64,000 bases of DNA from Rhineura floridana (lineage: Eukaryota > Chordata > Lepidosauria > Squamata > Rhineuridae), in assembly GCF_030035675.1 (NCBI RefSeq), contig NC_084487.1:27508474-27572473 (forward strand). The letters run 5' to 3'. Below the pieces are notes generated by a model, which saw only the letters and a list, made by a program, of their open reading frames with translations, was not told where the DNA came from and did no database searches. Of the stretch, positions 33,468 to 44,800 are shown in pieces. Position 1 is the stretch's first letter. Each line of letters starts with the position of its first letter. Made by a program: the position numbers and the translations under genes.

Positions 33468-33956
33468 TGTGCCTTGGAATGAGGAACTCTCTGCTGATCA
33501 AATGAGTCTTTTGTTAACCAAATACATTGGCCAGGTAAAATAATGGGCTGATCAGTTGCCTAGTAACGGTGAATGGGCCAGGGAGACCCTTTTGTCATTG
33601 GAACTCTTCAGGAGAGCATTCCCCCCCCCCGGAGCCCAGCAGAGGCTTGTAGTTTGGGAGTGTGTCTAGACTAGAGAAAGGCTGGTAACGGCAGGCAGGC
33701 AGAGAGGCTGGCTCTCTGCACCATGGCATTTGGGGTGCCTCCTGCAACCCAGATGGAAAAGCTGGATATTGAACTGCTGATGCCTTGAACCCCCCTCCAT
33801 CTGAAGCTCAGGTTGGAATGTGTGTAAATAAACAAACCATATTTCATAAAGACACCGCAGTCTCTGCTGACCTTCTTCCCAAAGGAAACCAAACCCTGGG
33901 GGAGTGCAGGGACCCCCGAGATCTCACCACTCAGAGATTGGGGGAGGCGCGCAACA
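33468..33956 (+). mobile_element. Probable solo LTR (fossil)
   Basis: A segment of about 490 bp beginning TG and ending CA, with AATAAA about 125 bp before its end and a GC-richer last part, has the organisation of an LTR (U3-R-U5). No internal region adjoins it, so it looks like a solo LTR. Flanks AATCC and ATACC are not a clear duplication, so the limits are approximate. Family not determined; old to middle-aged. Confidence 0.4.
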
Positions 33957-34384
33957 ATACCTATACCAATAAAAAAAAGAAAGCGGTGCAAGTTACTAAC
34001 ATGGATATGAAAATCTGTGTATCGCTACACCTGCATTCTTGTCAGAGCACCAGGCTTGGCTACAGGCCCTCACTGAGTACACTTTTTGTGAAACACTCAA
34101 GTGGGGCTTGATTGTTTTTAATGTATACCCGAACAAAACTCAGTTGGAAAACAGTCCCTGGCCTCAGAATGTAAAGACATGACACACAAGGGAAAAGGGA
34201 TGGAAAACGAAAAAAGCAAGCTCTGGCCCTAGTTCTTATAATGCAGTTAAGAGTTTTGTCTGTGTAGATTCTGGCTGTCTAAATGTGCAACCTCTCCCTG
34301 GCGATGCTCCGAACTATCATATCTGGGAGTCGAGCAAGTGATAATTGTCTGGGCCAAGAGATCAGGATTGCTACTGCCACACAG

Positions 34385-34515
34385 TTCATAGAATCATAGA
34401 GTTGGAAGGGGCTTATAAGGCCATCGAGTCCAACCTCCTGCTCAGTTGAGGAATCCAAATGCCGTTCTTTCCTGCAGCCAGAATCCTCACAGGAAGGGGC
34501 TTCATGGAGTTCTCC
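34385..34515 (-). mobile_element. CR1 3' terminus
   Basis: CATAGAATCATAGAGTTGGA and GGCCATCGAGTCCAACCTCC are the reverse of the CR1 end. Confidence 0.75.
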
Positions 34516-35239
34516 TCCCTTACCAGTGTTTGTTGTAGTTAATTTATTAATTTACACCATCTACACAAGCATCTCAAGGCAAAATACAATACACTGATCT
34601 TATTTATCACACTGTTCATGTTTTCAATTTGTGACCACAACAGATTAATAAGCAGTCTTGTGGTTCAACAGAGATGAGGTTAACTCACTATCTCCGTTTT
34701 GTCTGTCTGGAGTTCTGTGATGTTGTATGTATGGTTCTGACTGTATGGAAGTTGGCCCAATTGAGTATCACCATGCCCGTTTTGTGTGGCAAAAAGACAC
34801 ACCAGCCATTTGTTTTGTCAGTTTGAAATCTGATCTCTTTCAAAGCTGCTGTGTTTATGGTCAAATGAACACAAATGGCCTGTTTTATGAGCTGAATTGC
34901 AACTGGTAGGTTAACAACTAACAGCATATTGGAAGGAACTGCAAAATGCTCTACAGACACTTGGAACACTGCTTCAGTATTTAAATAGTAAATAATGGCA
35001 TAACATTAAAACAATGTGTCTGTAACACTGGATGAGCTACCTGAAATCAAAGGATGGTTTTTAAGATTTTAATAAATACCCTGTATTTATATACTGCATT
35101 TCAAGCATTCAGCACACTTCAGATCCATTAGCTGTCATTCTTCCAACAACTCTGTAAGAAAAGGGGTGCGGAATTGCTGGCCTCACCACACACTATCACC
35201 CAGCTGCAAGCCCTCAGTCTGGTGCATTTATGGACTCAG

Positions 35240-35705
35240 CAGGGAGTAATCATAGTAGAGGTGGACAAGGCCTATAAGGCCATCAAGTCCAACACCCTGC
35301 TCAATGCAGGAATCTAACTTAAAGCATACTCAACAGATGGCTGTCCAGCTGCTTGTTGAATGCCTCCAGTGTTGGGGAGTTCCTTAGGGAATCGGTTCCT
35401 GCTCTAACAGTTAGGAAGCTTTTCCTGATGTTCAAAATCTGGCTTCACTGTGGGATGATCAAGAAGAGATCCTGGCCCTCCTCTATGTGACAACCTTTCA
35501 AGTATTTGAAGAGTGCTATTGTATCATCCCCCAGTCTTTTCTAAAGGCTAAACATGGCCAGTTCCTTTAGTCTTCCCTCAAAAGGCTTTGTTTCCAGCCC
35601 CCTGATCATCCTCTTTGCCCTTCTCTGAACCTGTTCTGTCTGCAGAACTCAAGATGCGGCCTAATCAGGGCTGAACAGAGGCGAGCTAGTACTTTATGCA
35701 ACTTG
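35240..35705 (-). mobile_element. CR1 LINE 3' UTR, ~460 bp
   Basis: In order: GGCCATCAAGTCCAACACCC, GGAAGCTTTTCCTGATGTTC, TATTTGAAGAGTGCTATTGT, CAGTCTTTTCTAAAGGCTAA and CCTGATCATCCTCTTTGCCC. This is the classic CR1 3' UTR series in reverse. Confidence 0.85.
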
Positions 35706-36204
35706 TTTATTACTTACTTATTTGTTTTATCCTGCCCTTCCAGTAGGAGCCCAGGGCTGCAAAACTATACTACTGTTAAAAAGGAAATAACACCTATTTC
35801 TCCTTGCCCAGCATGGAAGCCACGAGAGCTGCTGGAGTTGGGGCGGGGTGATCTCTCCACTTCCTTAGCAGCCCTACTGCATTTCCATGGTGGGTGAGGG
35901 TGAAGACACACCTCCTTCTCCCTGCCCAACATAAAAGCTGATAGAGAAGGTGGGAGTGAAGAGAGGGAGGCATGGACAGAAAAGGGGGTGTCTGTCACAC
36001 TGTTGGCTCTAGTGCCCCCCCAACCTCTGGCTTTACTCCACCGACAACTGAGACAATGTAGGCTTCACACAAAGATTCCTTACTCCTGTGGTAAAGTATC
36101 TGTATCACCAGTTTAATGTTCTCCCCAACTAACCCAAAGGGTTTTCTATGCGAAGGGCAATTGTGCAGATGTGGAAGAAATAGCAATACATACATGCACC
36201 ATCT

Positions 36205-36345
36205 ATATCAGGTTTAGGGAAGCTTTTTCAGCCCGTGGTCCAAATTTCCTTCTGGGCAACTTTCTGGGGGCCATATCGCAGTGGTGAGCTGGGTTAGAGC
36301 CAAAAGTGGGCAAAACAGAGAATGTGGATTTTACCTTTGTACAGT
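36205..36345 (+). mobile_element. hAT-like MITE (family G)
   Basis: GGGAAGCTTTTTCAGCCCG, then CTTCTGGGCAACTTTCTGGG. Partner of 16265-16412. It marks where repeats resume beyond the DENND5B 3' UTR. Confidence 0.5.
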
Positions 36346-36814
36346 AGGCTAGTGTCTTCACATTCACACATCTCTCTATCCTTCTTACAGGGAACTAAGA
36401 GGCATTATTCAACTTCAAAGACACATTCCAGCCAGGCAAAAACACTCAAGGAGGGTGCAAAATGATAAGGAACATTACTGTGGAAGGGATCTGAGCTAGG
36501 GCCAAATAGAGGACTGGAGGAGGACTGCATTTGATCCCTGGGCCTGAGATTCCTCATTCCTGGGCACAGGGATCTGTGACTACTGACCCCATCAGGGTTC
36601 TCAAACATAGGCACTCAAGTGTTTAAAAATTAGCATAGGCATTTTAAGGGATATTTTTATACTGTTTTTATAGAGTGGGTCTCTATTAAATAGTAAGAAC
36701 AGTACTGCACAATGGACTTAATGGAGATGAGCCAGAAAAAAAAAAGATTGATGGCACACTTTCCTTCTCGCTCAAAATAATGTTAAGGCTATACCTCCAC
36801 AGAATTAAATTCTA

Positions 36815-39800
36815 CAAAATATTTTTACTTTGTTTATTGGGCTCAACAAAGAATCACATGACACATTTTGTTATTCTCACAGTTTTATTTGTAAAGACCA
36901 TTGCATGAAAAGCTGCATTTATTTGTAATCCAAACCCTGGAAAAAAACACCCATGTCAGTTTGTGATATGTATGCTAAAGTGCTTGAAACAACAATACTT
37001 TTACCAATATTCACTTCCTGAACATTATCCAGTCCTGATTAATTTATGAATAATGTAAAGATAAAATAGCAACATATTCTGAAGATAGTTAAGGGAGGGG
37101 GAGGAAGGAGTTCTTTAATAAACTATATCAGGTACATTTATACATTTTAAATGTAACACAACATTTCCTTATGAGATATACACCTTCACTTGACTGAGGA
37201 GGGAAATCAAAGGACTTATGACACTGCATGACCTCTCAAAACTTATTCTAAACAAAAAAGGAAGCTAACAGCCCAGTCCCAAACTTCTTTGCTCAGAGGT
37301 CAATCCCAGTTAAAAATCATGGAATGTACCTCCAAGTAAATGGGCTGGAAGGTGTCCATTGGGAAGATGTAGTGAGGGTCCCTTTACACCAAGACCACCT
37401 CATTCTGGTTAGCTTCAAAGACTTATAAAGTGTTACATACTGATCCACTTTACAATTCTATTTTGTTCCTCTGAATTTTCTTAACTATGTTAGCTTAGCA
37501 ATGCTGTAAGAATGTACAATGTTTTGAGAGCCACAGTTCTTAAACACAGAATTTACTTCGTAAGTTGCTGGAAACTGTTGGTCATCTTAAAAAATAAGTT
37601 TCTTAAGATCAATGAAAGCTCATTAATACTGATGTTGAAAGGGTACATTAAATTTCAGAGAGCCATGACTACTAGGTCCTTCTCACTCTTTCAAGAACCT
37701 AGAACATTTTCTGTAAATATGACAGAGCAAACCCTCAGTTTCAAATGATCGTAGTTGTCTCTTTAAAAAAAAGTTGCATACAACAGGAATAAATGTTTCA
37801 AAAGAACTGTACTCCTGAAGTTGCCAAAAAGACTAGTCTACCAGAGATCAATATCATGCTTCAAAAAATACCTTAAGGTTGTTATAATACTACACAATTA
37901 TATAGTGCTTTATTGCCTAAAAGAAAACAGACATCCATAGTGTGCCTTGCATACTATTAATTTGGTGTGAAACAATAAAATGGCAAAATGAGTTAAAGCT
38001 TTACAGAAAGAAATTACATTGCTAGGTAAGATGCCAAGCATTACATGCTAGTGGTGGTGGATAAAGACCTGTTGTGAATTTCAAGCATACAACCTTTATG
38101 AGGTCTCTCTCTTTGTCTGCTTCAATGATTACTTTTTCCATGTCATGAAATAAGCCTCAAAGCAGAGGGGGGATATTTCAGAAGCTATTTTAGCTTCACA
38201 GAAAACTAGTAGATGGAAAGGAAGGTAGTAGTCAGTAAAAAAAATCATGGTATCCAATTTGTCCCATATTCTTCTGGAATGAATGCAGCCCTCCAATAGC
38301 ACCTTGCTTTTTGTTTTAATGTCATTTAGTTAAAACAAGACATGGGGCCTCTTTCCCTGGAACAGTTTTGAGACACATAATAAAAGCAAAGCATATGGAT
38401 ATTTGGACAATCCCTTCATTTTTCCTATTCAGTTCTGAACCATATCCCCATTTTGAGGTACATCTACTTCTGCTAGCTCTTAGTAGAGACTTTTAATAAA
38501 TATTATCTGGCATGATATAGGTGAACTATAAACACTCCACAACATGTGTGAGAAAAGGAGCAGTGAAGGCTAAATTGTACTGTTTATCTGGAAATTACTG
38601 CAAAACTAGAAAGGAGCAAGTATTTATAATAATTGTAAATAATTGACTTTTTAATGCAATAACCATATCCGTTTTACCTACAGTAAACTTCTTCTGAAGA
38701 GTAAAGGATAACAGAAAAAATAAAGGTTCAAATAATGTATCCAGCTTTTTGCCAGCTTTAAATGGGGGTGCAATTTAAATTCACAAAACAGTTTTCTAAA
38801 GATATTTAGAATCATTTCCGAGATTGTGGAAACATGTCTTCCATCAGAAAGGGGCTGGGGTAACCTGGGTGAATTAACCATCTGATCAAAACAGAGGTGA
38901 CAGCACTGTCAGGGATAAACAGGAAGCTGGTTGTTTGAGGAAAAGGATATCTGGAAAGTTCACCCCCTCCCTATATGTATTCTGAAATTCTGGTGAAGAC
39001 ATCCACATGCATTCATGCTTCACAGTCATGTTGCCAGAGCCCTTTGGGTGAACTTGATGCACTCGGATTCATGTGTCATTTTAGCAAATATTGTGGCAAA
39101 AGGTACCACCCAATTTTTCAAGCAGGCAGAAATATTGGTAAAAACACTTTGAGGCATGTGAGCCACTTATTGCCTCACATTTTCTAATGGTTTACAATTA
39201 ACATTCCTAGCTTGATTTTCTGGCTAAAAATGCACGGGAAAGGAACTTTGGAGGTCACAGGTATCATAAAGAGAAAAAGCAGCAGCAGATAGATAGTTTT
39301 AGGGTGGAATGACACACTGGAAATCAAACCACAGGATCCCCAAAGCTATGGTTGCAACTGTACAAAGTAGCAGCAGCCAAGTGTGCACTTAGCCATTCTT
39401 CCACCCATCACATTCTCTCAAGTTCCTTCCCTGCCATTTTTCCTGACTTGACTGAGAAACAAGTTTCGAAGCAAAGCAACCCCTTGCCATTTCTCTCTTG
39501 CAAATCCCCCCTCCTCTTGTCGCTTTGCATGCTGATGGCAAGCCAGCATTGGGAGTCATGTGTTTGTCACGGAATACACACCCAAGGAGAATCCCTTATC
39601 AGCATACTACTTAGGAATATAATCTCTTAATGAAATAAATTGAGACATCTGAGTTACACTCTCTTCCCTTTCTTTTCCTAAATATTGTATATTTTTCCCT
39701 TCTGTGTTTTTCATGGACCTCTCTAGAATCTAGCACAATATTAGGAAATTAGAGATGCACCAGTGGAAGGGGGTGAGCATGTATTGTAGCCTAAAATGAA

Positions 39801-41683
39801 AAGTAACAATCGCTTCCCTGAAATGACTTCCCCTTTAAGTACACTATTGTCAGACATGATGAATAGTGTGATTCCTCCCCCTCCCCCTTTTACTGGTTAA
39901 ACTCAGAGATAGAGCTCATTAAGTTCCACAGATCAGTAGAGTAAGATTTAGTTTTTTAAAGCCAACTCTCCAAAACTTGAGAAAATCTCATCTAGAGCGG
40001 TAGCAGGGGGGTGGGGGGGAGATGGAATGGTACATGCTGGATTTGCTATCCATGCTGCCCCACTATCTAATATTAATTTTTGCATAATAGTATTTAAATC
40101 TGTCTGTCTACAGCAACTGTGTTGCTACTATTCAAAATACTGAATCTATCTACTTGTCAGAATAGCCTCTAGATCTGGGTACCTGTTGCCTCTCTCACTT
40201 TAAAAGGCTAAAACTACACAAAACCAAGAGATACCTTACATCAGGGGTGCACAGGCCGCTGCTGCAGTGAGATGCTTTCACATGCCACTCTGGCATCATA
40301 GGAATGCTAAGTTCACATAGGAGGAGTTGTAATACAGCCACTTCCCTGTGCTACCTTTGCCAAGACCTCCCTATGGCAAGACCTCCCATGTGACTACTGG
40401 CTTCCTGTGTTACTTGAGTGGCATGGGAAGGAGCAATGCTGAAATAGTTCCCAGACCTAAGGCAATGTAAATATCTGCCCTAAGAGACGGCCTTTATTTC
40501 ATGAGAGGCTATTTGTACATGGCAGCAGCTTGCTGTATGGACCCTTTCTGTTCAAATGGGGTTCCCATATTGCAAGCAAAGCAAAATGTTACAAGAAGCC
40601 TCCCATGGGAGTAAGGTTAGTTCTTGCTCTTCTGGATACAGAACAATGAAGCATCTGACAGAAGCTTTTGACATTTCAAACTGCCTGAAACAATTGTGAA
40701 GGCCAGGAATTTTGCAGAAATGGCTTGTGATGAAAGATTGCCTTTTCTTACAGAAGCCCCCTCTTCCCTTCTAAAAATGTCACCTGAAACAGGTGGTGCT
40801 TGCACAGAACACAAAAGCCTGGGGAGGGAGGGAAGAGAAGGAGAGAGCTGAAATCTTAGTTATCAGTTCAAAACTCTAGTACAGCTTTTCTCCCTTTTTT
40901 GTCATTTAATGTAGCAAAATTCCTCAAGGAGACCTTGGTGGATCCCTGTTTGAAGATCAAGAACTCCTCAGGTCCAGTGTGAAGATACTTCTTCAAGAAC
41001 CACTTGTGCTGACTGACAAAAGTCCTGGTGAAGATCCAGAATCCTATGATTCACAGCTTATTTGATGCACAAAATAAGGTTTGGATATAAATGGAATGAG
41101 ACTGACCACTTACAAGAAACAGAGCAAACAATATACATTCACAAGAAGAGTACAGAGTGGCTACCCCAGAGAGTCTTTAGTTGTTCCTTTGCAATATGCA
41201 GAAAAGCCCCCTGCTACATTTATACAATATTTACACACAGAGTGGCTTTTCCCTGTAGTTGCAAGTAATGCTTCCCTCCTCCCAACCCTATAAAGTTGTT
41301 TTAGGCTACATTTCCCCACCCTCAACCCTAGAACACTGATTCTAAGAAAATTTCCTTATTGGTAATATTTATGAAGTAAGGTAGCCTATTTACACACATT
41401 GAACACACGAAAATACTCTATTTTACACTAAACCTCTGATTTGAAAACTACAATACTGCAGCTTAGCTTGTTTGCAGCTTTAGGGCAGACCAGTAAGGAA
41501 ACTACATGAGTGAGAGAGTCTCCCCACAACCACCACTCTCACCTACCAACAAGCTGTTTTTAAAACACACAGTGGGGCACTACCAGCAGCATTTGTGTTA
41601 TCATAGATCTGCCCTCTCCCAAGTTCAATATATTTCAATTGCCTGGGAGAGGAGAGACAGAGAGCTGTCTGCAAAGCCATATG
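36815..41683 (-). other. DENND5B: DENND5B 3' UTR
   Basis: About 4.9 kb after the stop are AT-rich and nearly free of recognisable repeats; repeats resume on the low side near 36345. That contrast and two AATAAA signals at the far end (36884-36889 and 36833-36838) suggest one long 3' UTR. A faint remnant of the symmetric repeat family may lie near 37260-37340. Confidence 0.6.
36833..36838 (-). promoter_or_regulatory. DENND5B: Probable distal polyadenylation signal of DENND5B
   Basis: AATAAA on the minus strand, with a second copy at 36884-36889 just upstream of it in gene direction. Both sit at the edge of the repeat-poor block. Confidence 0.45.
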
Positions 41684-41867
41684 CTACACATCCACCCCTT
41701 TAATGAGTGATCCTTCTAATACGATGTTGAAGTCCTGCAATGTCTGTAGGACTCTGATGAGGGAGTTCACCATCATGCGGTCACGCAGGAGAGCATTCTC
41801 TTCATACATCCGAGTGATGGCTGGGCACTCTGCCAGTAAGGGAATCCACTGTGGGACAAAGTGATCC
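41684..41867 (-). CDS. DENND5B: DENND5B last coding exon
   Basis: TTCACAG acceptor. Encodes [40 protein letters not shown], then [13 protein letters not shown] and TAG at 41686-41684. An intron of 5.3 kb separates it from the preceding exon. Confidence 0.96.
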
Positions 41868-44800
41868 CTGTGAAAGAAATGGTATCATCAGGCTGTTTAA
41901 GATTCATTCAGATGTTCCATGCAGGTGTAATACTTAACTAGGGTTTGTTTTTTCTTTAACCGTGGTTAAAGACTACATCTGAATACCTCAACTATTATTA
42001 CAGGTTGGCTGCAAACCAGGTTATGAAACCATGGTTTAAAGTGGGGTTTCAAACAATTATTTTCATTATCCATGCTAAGCTTACATCTTCACCATGAACC
42101 ATAATTAAGACACTTTCCCCCACCACTCTAGCCTTTGTACAAGGTGAAAAGCAAGTTTTGTTGATGTCTCCAGAGAAGAGCAAAGCTTAGCTTGACACAC
42201 TAAACTATGGTTTCACTGTACAGTTGTGTCTTAACTCAGTTAAGGTAACCAACCATGGATAGCATTAACCATAGTAAAGTGTTGTGTGTACACCAAGCTA
42301 GAGAAGCGTTTATACAGTTTAGAAGTACTTCTCATGCCGCACATCTTACATGCAGAAAAGTGCTATCACTGTATTTATGTGTCCACACTATATATCGCCG
42401 GACATCATCTGTATAGTTAGTGTCTCCATCCAAAGCAGGATGAGAACAACTTTACTGAGGTATCTTTCCATGCAGTTTCTGTGCCATTGTTTTAAAACAA
42501 TAGTGTTATAATAAGCATAAAAGAATGCTACCATGTGGGCATGTACGGTTGATTTAATGCAAATTGCATAGGACTATACACATTCTAAATTGCTGTGCTG
42601 AAGGAAGCTTGTGTTAATAAAATATCATAACTTAATTTCACTGATCAGATTCAAGATCAGCATAAAGGCTTCAAATGCTGAGAACCTATGCCTTTCAAAA
42701 ATGAATTACTGATACACAAATATTAGTGAGTGATCTGAATATCAAAGAAAAATCAAAGTGGCACACCATGTTTTGAAATGTGAATGTTTCTACTACATGT
42801 TTCTATGTATAATATTTGAACTGGCCTATTGTCATGCTTTGACAGCAATCTGAGCAGCTAGGAGGTGCAAGAGGCACATGGACTGAACTGAGACTTGGAA
42901 GCTGGCCCTTGCAGGTATCTACCTCAGATCCCAAATGGGTCACCATGGGAGGAGGAAGACAGGAGGGGGAGGCACTGCCATAGGGTGAGCTCCCCCCCCC
43001 TCTTTCCTTCTGGGACTAAGAGAGGGGGTTCTTTTTGCAGATGAGGGTGAGAGAGGAGAGTAAGAAAAAGGAATGGGGAGGTTGAGCAGAGATATCATTG
43101 TCCTTTTCATGGGAAGGTGTGGGTGGAAGAGAGGGTTGCCTGAAGATTGGGGTGGAGACATTGTGATCCTTTTGTAGGCTCAGAAGTGGAGGAAGAAAGA
43201 ACAAATTGTTGTCTTGGGAAAGAAACTGAGGCATGGAGAGGGGAGATGTTGTGGTCGTGGAGAGGGGAACTCTGAGGGAGGGGAACAGTGGCGTCACTAG
43301 GGGGGTGCGGACCGCACCGGGTGACACCATCAGAGGGGGTGACACCCAGAGCTTCCCCTAGGCACCGGGAAGCGGGGCAGGATGCATTTGCCCTGCAAGT
43401 CTCGGGTAGTGAGCTGGCAACGCAAGCCAAAGCAGACTGCAAAACCACCGTTAGGGAATCCCAAGAGGGAGGGCATAGAAATTGCGAGTGCGCGTTGGTG
43501 CTAAAAGCTGGCGATGGCTAACGCTTCCTGTGGTCTCCACGTTAGCTGCCTGCCCCCTTACCTTAGCATGGCAAGAGGAGCCGCCTGAGCGCAAACCTGC
43601 ATGGCCGAGTAAGTAATTAATGACTTTCCAACCTGTTGGGTGGCTGCGAGAGCGCAGCGCAACCCTGCGGCTCCTGGGTGGCTGTGATTGACAAGGCGAC
43701 CTGAGAGCCACCCAAAGACGCAGCCAGTGGAACGGAAGGAGGGAGCGGGGGGGGGCTCTGTGTCTGCCCCTAATGATTACTCCTCCCTTTTCAAAGGGGA
43801 GACAAAAGAGCCTGGCTTAGCAGCATCCTTCCTACAGCTGCTTCTGCTCCTTTCCTGGGGGAGGAAAAGGGAGGGGGGTCACATCCGTTATTGACGGGGA
43901 GATCCTCAACAAGGAGTGCCAAATTAGAAAACTGGGATAAATGGGCTTCTTTTTGGGATTAGAAGGATGTGAGCTTTTAGTTCAACAGAGTGCTTCCTCA
44001 CCAATGCATCCTTTCTTGATTCTAGAGAGGATTGATCTTGGATTCGACTGTTGTAAGCCCATGCTTCATTTCTCTGTATTGGCAACTAAAGGGGCACCTG
44101 GAATTCCTGTGTATGTATGAAGTATGTAGAAGAACTATATATACATTTTATTTATTTATGCCAATTTTTTAAACCCCACTCTTCAGCTGAAAAGGCTTCC
44201 AGAATGGCTTACATAAGATAATAACAAACATTACAGTTCCTACCCTCAGGCTTACAACCTAAGACACAACACATATGGAAAAACAATGAGGAGGGAAAAG
44301 GAAAACAAGCAAGCTGATTGTTATCGTTCTTATATTGGCCAGCTTGAATTGAAACAATGCAAGGGGGGAGAAGAATCCAAATGTTATTGTAATTTTATTT
44401 ATTATTACATGGTTAAAGTGTTGGACTACGACCTGGGACACCAGGGTTCGAATCCCCACATAGCCATGAGGCTCACTGGGTGACCTTGGGCCACTCACTG
44501 CCTCTTAGCCTCATGAAAACCCTATTCATAGGGTCGCCATAAGTCCGAATTGACTTGAGGGCAGTACATCTACTCTCTATCCCATCTTTCCTCCAAGGAA
44601 CTCAAGGGTGGTGTACATGGTTTACTCCCTCTCTATTTTATCCTCAACAGCCCTGTGAGGTAGGTTAGGCTAAGAGACAGTGATTGGCCAAAGGTCACCC
44701 AGTGAGCTTCATGGCTGAGTGGGGAATATGAACCCTGGTCTCCCAGCCGCTAGTCTAACCACTGTACCATACTGGCTCCTTTGAGCTGGTCTTTCAGAAG

